Positions 1-6,325 of a stretch of DNA of 43,477 nucleotides are shown here, one piece after another. A program made the translations under genes and the position numbers. How positions within the stretch are numbered: the first letter of the stretch is position 1; every line of letters starts with the position of its first letter. Source of the DNA: Methylobacterium sp. (GTDB lineage Bacteria > Pseudomonadota > Alphaproteobacteria > Rhizobiales > Beijerinckiaceae); the NCBI RefSeq assembly GCF_028290105.1, contig NZ_JAQGKL010000169.1, positions 1 through 43,477 on the forward strand. The letters are read 5' to 3'. The notes under the pieces are model-generated. The model did no database searches and had not been told where the DNA came from. It saw only the letters and a list, made by a program, of their open reading frames with translations.

Positions 1-771
1 GGCACCCGGCGTGGCCGGGTTCACCGGGCTTGCCGGATCGCGGGCCTCCGGCGCACCCGGCTGGGGTGCGGGACGCGGCGGCGCCGAGGCGGGGCGGCCG
101 GGCTCTGGCGCCACGGAGCGCTCGGGCGTTGTCGGCCGATCGGGTGTCCGCTCACGTGCGGCCGGCGGTGCGACGGGCCGCTCGGCGGGCGTCTCCGCAC
201 CGGGTGCACGGCGGGCGGGACCCTGATCGCGATCGGGACGCTCCTGACGATCCGGGCGCTCTTGGCGATCCGGACGCTCCTGGCGCGGTTCGGGGCGCTC
301 CGGCCGCGGGGCCTGACGCTCGGCCGGGGCCCGCTCGGGACGCTCCTGACGGGGCTCCGGACGTTCCTGTCTCGGCTCTGGACGCTCGGGTCGCGGGGCT
401 GGGCGCTCCTGACGTGGCTCCGGGCGCTCCTGACGGGGCTCGGGACGTTCCTGGCGGGGCTCCGGACGCTCGGGCCGCGGCGCCGGGCGCTCCTGACGCG
501 GCTCGGGTCGCTCCTGGCGGGGTTCCGGGCGCTCCTGCCGAGGCTCGGTGCGCTCTTGGCGCGGCTCGGGACGCTCGCGTCCGCCCGGGGGGCCGCCTCG
601 ACCTTCGCCGCCACCGCGTGGGCCGTCGCCGCGCGGGCCTTCTCCCGGCCCGCCCTGCGCCAACAGGATCGTACCGGCCACCCCGGATCCCTCGCGCGCC
701 GGCGCGGGTCCCGACAGGATGAGGCCCGGCAGGATCGTACCGGTCAGGAGGAGAAGGCGGATGCTCCGCAT
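1..771 (-). CDS. Secreted Pro/Arg/Glu heptad-repeat protein, N-terminal 257 residues (runs off window edge)
   Basis: The frame opens with ATG at 771 and stays open to base 1, so the C-terminus lies outside the window. An in-frame TGA just upstream of the ATG limits the start. Residues 1 to about 25 look like a signal peptide: Arg at positions 2 and 5, a Leu/Ile-rich core, then a PAPA end. Residues 40-64 are Gly-rich. Residues 65-183 are near-perfect heptads of the type RPEPRQE with RPAPRPE variants, decaying to RPDRQE. The rest is a Pro/Ala linker. The whole visible part should be disordered and extracytoplasmic. Rhizobiales OmpA-family proteins often carry such a linker before a C-terminal peptidoglycan-binding domain, so that is my guess for the missing part. 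The two other minus-strand frames are also long and open, but lack a signal peptide and regular repeats. Confidence 0.72.
   Translation of the reverse strand, partial: MRSIRLLLLTGTILPGLILSGPAPAREGSGVAGTILLAQGGPGEGPRGDGPRGGGEGRGGPPGGRERPEPRQERTEPRQERPEPRQERPEPRQERPAPRPERPEPRQERPEPRQERPEPRQERPAPRPERPEPRQERPEPRQERPERAPAERQAPRPERPEPRQERPDRQERPDRQERPDRDQGPARRAPGAETPAERPVAPPAARERTPDRPTTPERSVAPEPGRPASAPPRPAPQPGAPEARDPASPVNPATPGA
223..579 (-). repeat. 21-bp tandem repeats encoding RPEPRQE heptads
   Basis: About 17 imperfect copies of a 21-base unit lie within the edge-truncated gene. On the coding strand each contains a variant of CCNGAGCCNCGNCAGGAGCG. Differences between units are mostly third-base changes, so selection appears to hold the peptide, while the copy number could still change by slippage. 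Confidence 0.8.
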
Positions 772-862
772 CGAAGGTCACTCACGTGGTTGATGAGGCC
801 TTCGGAACAGAATGCGGGCGAGATGGTTCCCGTTTTCCCGTCTTGCGTGTCGAAGCGTCCCG

Positions 863-1888
863 TCAGGGATTGCCCGGACGCGCCGCCGTCGAGAACAGGT
901 TCGGGGCGATGATCCGCACCGGCTGGCGCTCGTCCCCGGTTGCCGGCAGGGCGGCAGCGACCGGCTCCGCGGTGGCGTCGGAGACCACCGCGCCACTGCG
1001 CGAGGCGGCGTCGGCGGCGAGGACGGCGGCGGTCTTGTCCGCCCGGCCCACCAGGGTGAGGCGCACCTTGGGCGGGCGCGACAGGGCCTCGGCCTGCATC
1101 GGCGTCACGAAGATGTCGCCCTTGTGCCGGACCAGCATGCTCTCGGCCTTGACCAGCGACTGCGCCCAGGTCTGGCCCTCGCGCTTGCAGGAGCAGTTCG
1201 GGGTAAAGCTCGTGCGGAACTTGAAGGCGTTGGGCAGGGCGGAATAGGCGCGGCTGCCCTTCAGGGTGGCGGCCTGCTTCAGGGCCTCGTCGCCGTGCGG
1301 CATCGAATAGGCGACGGCCTCGGCGCCGGGGCACAGGGCCTGGCAGAGCTCGTCGGCACCCTCGCGTCCATCGGGCAGGTTGGTCATCGGGAAGTAGGCG
1401 CCGTCGCAACTGCGCACGCAGATCACCTGCGACCCGCCGCGCGCCCGCGCCTCGCCGGGCGTTCCGTCGGCGGCCCTCAGGACGCTGCGGCTGGCCGGAT
1501 CGGTGCAGGTGCTCGCGATGGCCTCCGTCAGCTGCCGGCGCCGGGCGGCGGTGACCGCGCCGTTCTCGGCCCCGTAGCCGGCGTTGAGCGCGCGGATGCG
1601 CTGCTCGACCGCACCGCATTGCGGAGGCCGCGAATCGAAGAACAGGAACCGGCCGCCCTCGCAATCCAAGGTGCGGTAGTAGGCGTTGAGACGCCCGATC
1701 TCGTTCTGCAGCGCCCGGGCCGTGCTGGCCCCGTCGCTGAGATTGGCCAGTTCGGAGCGGTAGCGCAGGCAGGCGGAGGTCTGCGCCTGGGCGCCGCCCA
1801 CCAGGGCGGTGGCGGCCAGGACACCGGCGGCGAGCACGCCGGCCAGCACCCGGACGAGCATGCGGATCTGGACAGGGATCAACGACAT
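863..1888 (-). CDS. DUF2865 domain-containing secreted protein
   Basis: A 341-residue protein. The N-terminus has a hydrophobic core at about residues 10-34 ending GGAQAQ, typical of a Sec signal peptide. The mature part contains many Cys (for example CVRSC, CQALC and CSCK around residues 160-245), fitting a disulfide-rich periplasmic domain. The central segment with YFPMTNLPDG followed by a Cys pair and a conserved 'AYSMPHGDEALKQA' stretch is what I recognise as DUF2865, a family of unknown function largely restricted to Rhizobiales. The C-terminal 60 residues are low-complexity Ala/Pro-rich. The start at 1888 was preferred over Met10 because it gives the signal peptide a normal n-region; the ribosome site is weak for both. 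It is divergent from the CreA-family gene. No function can be assigned. Confidence 0.8.
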   Translation of the reverse strand: MSLIPVQIRMLVRVLAGVLAAGVLAATALVGGAQAQTSACLRYRSELANLSDGASTARALQNEIGRLNAYYRTLDCEGGRFLFFDSRPPQCGAVEQRIRALNAGYGAENGAVTAARRRQLTEAIASTCTDPASRSVLRAADGTPGEARARGGSQVICVRSCDGAYFPMTNLPDGREGADELCQALCPGAEAVAYSMPHGDEALKQAATLKGSRAYSALPNAFKFRTSFTPNCSCKREGQTWAQSLVKAESMLVRHKGDIFVTPMQAEALSRPPKVRLTLVGRADKTAAVLAADAASRSGAVVSDATAEPVAAALPATGDERQPVRIIAPNLFSTAARPGNP

Positions 1889-2023
1889 GGCCTGATTGCA
1901 GCGGAGGGTGGGGCGCCGCGCGACGCGGAAGCCGACGGACTACACTTAAGTTTACTAACGACCCTCGCGCGACGGCGACACCCTTCCCACATGCGCCCCG
2001 ACCAAACTGAGGGGAATGATACG

Positions 2024-2557
2024 ATGATGTGGCTTCGGGGTCTCACAGGCGGCGCGCTGGCCGGTTGCGTGCTGGCATTCGGGCTGGGGCTCGCCGCACA
2101 GCCGGCGCGGGCGGACGATGCGGACCGCATCTTCGACAAGTCGACGGTCTGGCGCCCGCTCACACCCAACGACAAGCTGGTGGTCTATGGGATCGACGAT
2201 CCGTCGGTGGCCGGCGTCGCCTGCTGGTACACCCAGCCGGAAAAGGGCGGCATCAAGGGCACCCTCGGCCTCGCGGAGGATGTCTCGGACATCTCGCTGG
2301 CCTGCCGCCAGGTCGGCCCGGTCCAGTTCAAGGAGAAGTTCAAGCAGGGTGCGGTGGTCTTCAGTGAGCGCCGTTCGCTGATCTTCAAGTCGATGCAGAT
2401 CGTGCGCGGCTGTGACGCCCGGCGCAACACGCTGATCTACATGGTCTATTCGGACAAGGTCATCCAGGGTTCCCCAAAGAACTCCACCTCCGCCGTGCCG
2501 CTGATGCCCTGGGGCACCGAGCCGCCGCCGAAATGCGATGCGTTCATGGAGAAATAA
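2024..2557 (+). CDS. creA: CreA family protein
   Basis: A 177-residue protein with a signal peptide (residues 1 to about 30, hydrophobic core followed by AQPARA and then acidic ADDAD). The mature part has CreA hallmarks: a start of the 'IFDKSTVW' kind, 'VYGIDDPSVAGVACWYTQ', 'SDISLACRQVGPV', and 'SERRSLIFKSMQIVRGCD' near residues 120-140. E. coli CreA is about the same size. CreA is a conserved periplasmic protein of unknown function encoded beside creBCD in E. coli; no CreBC two-component system is visible here. The ATG at 2024 follows a GAGGGG Shine-Dalgarno at 2009-2014 with nine-base spacing, which decides it over the much longer open frame upstream. A second ATG follows directly at 2027. 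Four mature-region Cys could form disulfides. Confidence 0.88.
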   Translation: MMWLRGLTGGALAGCVLAFGLGLAAQPARADDADRIFDKSTVWRPLTPNDKLVVYGIDDPSVAGVACWYTQPEKGGIKGTLGLAEDVSDISLACRQVGPVQFKEKFKQGAVVFSERRSLIFKSMQIVRGCDARRNTLIYMVYSDKVIQGSPKNSTSAVPLMPWGTEPPPKCDAFMEK

Positions 2558-2632
2558 GACGCAGCGCCGGGCCTGTTCGCCGGGCCTTTTCGCAGAGCGA
2601 GGAGGCTCGGCTCCGTCGATCCCGGCGATCGA

Positions 2633-2974
2633 TCAATCCGGGCAGGTGATGCGGATCGGGCGCTCGGCGGCCTTGGCCACCGGAGCGGCCGGAATGGCGC
2701 CCGTGTACTCGTCCTGGGCGGCGACACCGAAGGAGCCCGCGGCGGCGAAGCCCTGCGCTTCGCACCAGGCATTGGCGACCACCTGTCCGCAGGCGCTCTC
2801 GCCGCTGGTGAGGCAGTCGCCGACGCCGTAACCCTCGCTCGATGGGATCAGGAACGTCTTCTCGACGGTGGCGGGCGCCTTGACCGGGGTCTCGCCGTCG
2901 TTGGCGGCCAGGGCGGTGTTGGCGGTCAGGGCGAGGGCGAGGAAAGCGCCGATTTCGGCAGCCGCGCGGCGCAT
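2633..2974 (-). CDS. Small secreted protein with conserved-looking Cys residues, unknown function
   Basis: A 113-residue protein read from ATG 2974, preceded by an AAGG eight bases upstream. The frame is open further upstream, but that extension is Arg/Pro-rich and unlike a protein start. Residues 1-25 (MRRAAAEIGAFLALALTANT and the following ALAA) form a good Sec signal peptide. The mature domain has four Cys: two in 'GDCLTSGESACGQ', one in 'WCEAQGF' and one at the extreme C-terminus (ITCPD), probably two disulfides. I do not recognise a named family. It is convergent with creA and divergent from cysS, 313 bases away. Likely a periplasmic or exported protein. Confidence 0.65.
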   Translation of the reverse strand: MRRAAAEIGAFLALALTANTALAANDGETPVKAPATVEKTFLIPSSEGYGVGDCLTSGESACGQVVANAWCEAQGFAAAGSFGVAAQDEYTGAIPAAPVAKAAERPIRITCPD

Positions 2975-3287
2975 GGGCAGAACCTTGCTGGTGGGGTGTG
3001 CGTATGGGGCGAAAATCTCGGGGCGTCGGGTTAACAAACCCTTTCCCCGAACGGTGGTTTTCGAGGAAAGCCGGTCCGGCGCCGGTCTCGAATTGCTCAT
3101 GGTTTTGGGGTAGCCCAGGACGCGCCTCCGGGCCGTCGCCTTCGCGCAACAGGTGGCGGCGCGCAAGACGGCGAAGGCGTGGCGGGCGGTTCGGTGCGCT
3201 GCGGCAAAAGCCGCGGGAAACCAAGGCCGTGCGATGGTTCTGGGTGGGCGGGCGCGGTCGGGCGCCCGGATGGCAAGGGACGGTTTC
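2975..3287. other. Divergent intergenic region between the small secreted protein and cysS
   Basis: About 313 bases with no convincing gene. A less GC-rich patch lies around 3030-3110. A ten-base palindrome, CCGGCGCCGG, falls near 3078-3087. Both flanking promoters should be here, but I see no clear hexamer pair. The only clear translation signal is AAGGGA at 3275-3280, which serves cysS. Confidence 0.5.
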
Positions 3288-4667
3288 ATGGCCTCGATGT
3301 TGCGGCTCTACAACACGCTGACCCGCGAGAAGGCCATCTTCACGCCCATCGATCCCACCCATGTGCGGATGTATGCCTGTGGCCCGACGGTCTACGACGC
3401 CGCCCATATCGGCAACGCCCGGCCGATCATCGTCTTCGACCTGCTGTTCCGGCTGCTGCGCCACCTCTACGGCGCCGCGCACGTCACCTATGCCCGCAAC
3501 GTCACGGACGTGGACGACAAGATCAACGCCCGCGCGGCCGAGCGCGGCATCACCATCCGTGAACTCACCGACGGCACTCTGAGGACCTTCCACGCCGACA
3601 TCCGCGAACTCGGCGTGCTGATGCCGGAGGACGTGAACGTGGCGGGCGAGCGCCCGCGCTTCGTCGAGCCGCGCGCCACCGACCACATCGACGAGATGCA
3701 CACCATCATCACGGGGCTGGTCCGGGCCGGCCACGCCTACGTGGCCGAGGGGCACGTGCTGTTCGATGTGCCGTCCATGCCCGAATACGGCGCGCTCTCG
3801 AAGCGGCCGCTCGACGAGATGGAGGCCGGCGCCCGCGTCGAGGTGGCGCCCTACAAGCGCTCGCCCCTCGATTTCGTGCTCTGGAAGCCCTCCAAGCCCG
3901 GCGAACCCTCCTGGCCCTCCCCCTGCGGCATCGCGGAGCCGGGGCGGCCGGGCTGGCACATCGAGTGCTCGGCGATGTCCTGGAAGCATCTCGGCGAGCG
4001 CTTCGACATCCATGCGGGCGGCATCGACCTGATCTTCCCCCACCACGAGAACGAGGTGGCGCAGTCGCGCTGCTGCTTCGGCACCGACGTGATGGCCGAC
4101 GTCTGGCTGCACAACGGCTTCCTCCAGGTGGAGGGGGAGAAAATGTCGAAGTCGCTCGGCAACTTCATCACCATCCGGGACGTGCTGAAAGACTGGCCGG
4201 GCGAGGTCGCGCGCCTGGCGATGCTCAAGACCCATTACCGCCAGCCCATCGACTGGACCCTGCGCGGCCTGGAGGACGCGGCCCGGATGACCGAGCGCTG
4301 GTACGGTCTCGTCGGCGACGCGGCGACCGCGCCCACGATTCCCGAGACCGTGCTGGAGCCGCTCCTCGACGACCTCAACACCGCCGCGGCGCTCGCCGAA
4401 CTGCACCGCCTCGACGATCCGGCGGCGCTGAAAGCCGGCGCGAGCCTCCTCGGACTGCTCACGCAGACCAAGTCGGCCCGCGACCAGGGCACGATTTCGG
4501 CGGCCGGCATCGACGTCGCCCGGGTCGAGGCGCTGATCGCGGCCCGCCGCGCGGCGCGGGCGGCCAAGGACTGGGCCGCCTCCGACCGGGTCCGCGACGA
4601 GTTGCTCGCCCTGGGCGTCACCGTGAAGGACGGCAAGGACGGCACGACCTGGAGCGTGGCGTCCTGA
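3288..4667 (+). CDS. cysS: Cysteine--tRNA ligase
   Basis: A 459-residue class I aminoacyl-tRNA synthetase that activates cysteine and charges tRNA-Cys in the cytoplasm. The HIGH signature appears as HIGN at residues 40-43 and the KMSKS loop is intact at 285-289. The zinc ligands of this family are visible: Cys31 in 'YACGPTVYD', Cys227 in 'GWHIECSAM', and His252 and Glu256 in HHENE. Length matches the usual 460 or so. The C-terminal region (from about 340) is the helical anticodon-binding DALR part. The start at 3288 ([10 protein letters not shown]) has AAGGGA seven bases upstream; the open frame continues upstream but is not protein-like. The gene stands alone: the next gene starts 209 bases downstream. 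Confidence 0.97.
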   Translation: MASMLRLYNTLTREKAIFTPIDPTHVRMYACGPTVYDAAHIGNARPIIVFDLLFRLLRHLYGAAHVTYARNVTDVDDKINARAAERGITIRELTDGTLRTFHADIRELGVLMPEDVNVAGERPRFVEPRATDHIDEMHTIITGLVRAGHAYVAEGHVLFDVPSMPEYGALSKRPLDEMEAGARVEVAPYKRSPLDFVLWKPSKPGEPSWPSPCGIAEPGRPGWHIECSAMSWKHLGERFDIHAGGIDLIFPHHENEVAQSRCCFGTDVMADVWLHNGFLQVEGEKMSKSLGNFITIRDVLKDWPGEVARLAMLKTHYRQPIDWTLRGLEDAARMTERWYGLVGDAATAPTIPETVLEPLLDDLNTAAALAELHRLDDPAALKAGASLLGLLTQTKSARDQGTISAAGIDVARVEALIAARRAARAAKDWAASDRVRDELLALGVTVKDGKDGTTWSVAS

Positions 4668-4876
4668 TCGGTTTTCGTCGGGGCGGCCCCTGACACCCGG
4701 TCCCGGCCGGTCGAACCGAACCTTCGAAGCGCCGGATTGGAACCCACCTCCGCTCTCATCATCGTTGCCCACGCGCCCGCCATCGCGTCTTCCCGAGATG
4801 AAATCCCGCCCGCCAGGGATCAATCGGCGGTCTCGCTCGTCTGCACAGCGTAGCTGTTTCGCGACGAGGCGGATTT

Positions 4877-5869
4877 GTGAGCATCGGACTGATTGCCCTG
4901 CTGGACGATGTCGCGGCGCTCGCGAAGACCGCCGCGGCGTCCCTCGACGACGTCGCCGGGCAGGCCGCCAAGGCCGGCGCGAAGGCCGCGGGCGTGGTCA
5001 TCGACGATGCCGCGGTCACACCGCGCTATGTCGTGGGCTTCGCGGCCGAGCGTGAATTGCCGATCGTCGGCCGGATCGCCCTCGGGTCGCTGCGCAACAA
5101 GCTCCTGTTCCTGCTGCCGGGGGCGCTCGCGCTCAGCGCCCTCGCCCCCTGGGCGATCACGCCGCTCCTCATGCTGGGTGGTGCCTACCTCTGTTACGAG
5201 GGCACCGAGAAGGTCTACGAGGCCCTTTTCCCGCACGAGGCGCACGCGCACGAGGACCAGGTCGGCGCGGCGGCGGGCACCGACCGGACGGTGGAGGACC
5301 GCCGCGTGGCGAGTGCCATCAAGACGGACTTCATCCTCTCCGCCGAGATCATGGCGATCACCCTCGCGGCCATTCCGGAGGGGAATTTCTGGACGCGCGC
5401 AGCCATCCTGGCCGTCGTCGCCCTGGGCATCACCGTGGCCGTCTACGGCGCCGTCGCCCTGATCGTGAAGGCAGACGATGCCGGCGTCGCCCTCGCCAAC
5501 AACACGGCGGCCCCGCCGTTGGGAAGCCTCGGCCGAGGGGTGGGACGCGCCCTGGTGAGGGGCATGCCGGGTCTGCTCAAGCTTCTCGGGATCATCGGCA
5601 CCGCGGCGATGATCTGGGTCGGCGGCGGCATCCTGATCCACGGGCTGGAGAGTTACGGCCTCTCGGCGCCGGCGCACGCGATCCACGATCTCGCGGGACG
5701 CATCGGCGCGATGCTTCCGGCCGCCCGGGGATTCATCGAATGGCTCGTCACGGCCACGGCTTCGGGCCTCGTCGGCCTCGTCGTGGGCGGAGCCCTGATC
5801 CCGCTGACGAGCTTCGTCCTGGCGCCGGCCTGGCAGAGCGTTTCGCGACTCCGGCCCGGGGCAGCCTGA
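4877..5869 (+). CDS. DUF808 domain-containing inner-membrane protein (YedI-like)
   Basis: A 330-residue membrane protein starting at GTG 4877, with GAGG seven bases upstream. It begins 'MSIGLIALLDDVAALAKTAA' and continues with a DDVAGQAAKAGAKAAGVVIDD segment, the hallmark N-terminus of DUF808 (E. coli YedI family). There are about six hydrophobic segments: roughly 75-100, 160-185, 190-205, 235-265 and 290-315, plus a short one near 105-120. A hydrophilic His/Glu-rich loop lies near residues 118-140. The function of the family is unknown. It lies between cysS and a convergent thiamine-binding-protein gene and does not look like part of an operon. Confidence 0.88.
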   Translation: MSIGLIALLDDVAALAKTAAASLDDVAGQAAKAGAKAAGVVIDDAAVTPRYVVGFAAERELPIVGRIALGSLRNKLLFLLPGALALSALAPWAITPLLMLGGAYLCYEGTEKVYEALFPHEAHAHEDQVGAAAGTDRTVEDRRVASAIKTDFILSAEIMAITLAAIPEGNFWTRAAILAVVALGITVAVYGAVALIVKADDAGVALANNTAAPPLGSLGRGVGRALVRGMPGLLKLLGIIGTAAMIWVGGGILIHGLESYGLSAPAHAIHDLAGRIGAMLPAARGFIEWLVTATASGLVGLVVGGALIPLTSFVLAPAWQSVSRLRPGAA

Positions 5870-5899
5870 CAGGTCGCGCGTCTCCGGGTGCCGGCACGC

Positions 5900-5919
5900 C
5901 GTCCATGGACGTCTTTTTT
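5900..5919 (+). terminator. Possible weak terminator after the DUF808 gene
   Basis: The palindrome CGTCCATGGACG (5900-5911) is followed by TC and a run of six T. With a CATG loop the stem is only four base pairs, so folding is weak. The T-run and its position 31 bases after the stop codon are the supporting points. Confidence 0.35.
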
Positions 5920-5942
5920 GAGCCCGCTCGGCCTTCGGCCCC

Positions 5943-6230
5943 TCAGAGAACGGCCTTCAGCTTGTCCGCCATGGCCTGCTCCTTGTCGCGCCGTGACGAG
6001 AACGCCATCGTGAAGAAGACGCGCTGCACGCCGATCTCGGCGAGTTTCGCCTCGCAGGCCTCGATCAGCGCGCAGATCTCGCCGAGCTCGCCCTCGATGT
6101 TGGTGCCGTTGGCGTGCATCTCGGCGTTCAAGTGGCTCGCGTCGATGAGCGCCTTGATTTCCTTGACGTAGGGCGAGACCGACGGGCCGACGCCCATCGG
6201 GACGATGCAGAGATCCGCGACGACCTTCAT
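5943..6230 (-). CDS. MTH1187 family thiamine-binding protein (DUF77/UPF0045)
   Basis: A 95-residue protein that fits the MTH1187/YkoF-type ferredoxin-like fold. It opens with a beta strand 'VVADLCIVPMGVGPSVSPYV', followed by helix, 'MHANGTNIEGELGEI', helix and 'RVFFTMAFSSRRDKEQAMADK'. The Ser/Gly-rich first turn, 'NGTNIEGE' and 'SSRRD' are family signatures. Family members bind thiamine or hydroxymethylpyrimidine-like ligands and form tetramers; whether this one takes part in transport or storage cannot be told. An AGGAG-type ribosome site sits about nine bases before the ATG at 6230. It ends convergently with the DUF808 gene. No thiamine biosynthesis genes or TPP riboswitch are visible nearby. 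Confidence 0.85.
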   Translation of the reverse strand: MKVVADLCIVPMGVGPSVSPYVKEIKALIDASHLNAEMHANGTNIEGELGEICALIEACEAKLAEIGVQRVFFTMAFSSRRDKEQAMADKLKAVL

Positions 6231-6325
6231 CTTGCTGCTCCTCGTGTCAATGGGCCCGCCAGGGACGGCGCGCGCGACGGGGTGTCAACCGAACCGGCCA
6301 TGATGACCGCCCGCAGGGCCGGGCC

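Noticed and set aside
21..614. Alternative long minus-strand frame (Arg/Ser/Pro-rich, 197 residues) overlapping the repeat gene
   Set aside because: It has no signal peptide, its repeats are less regular, and it begins inside the repeat region. The frame starting at 771 has a signal peptide and exact heptads. It is a shadow of the repeat in a GC-rich gene.
2558..2592. Possible terminator after creA around the repeated CGCCGGGCC
   Set aside because: The two CGCCGGGCC copies are direct, not inverted. Only four-base self-pairing is possible, despite the following TTTT.
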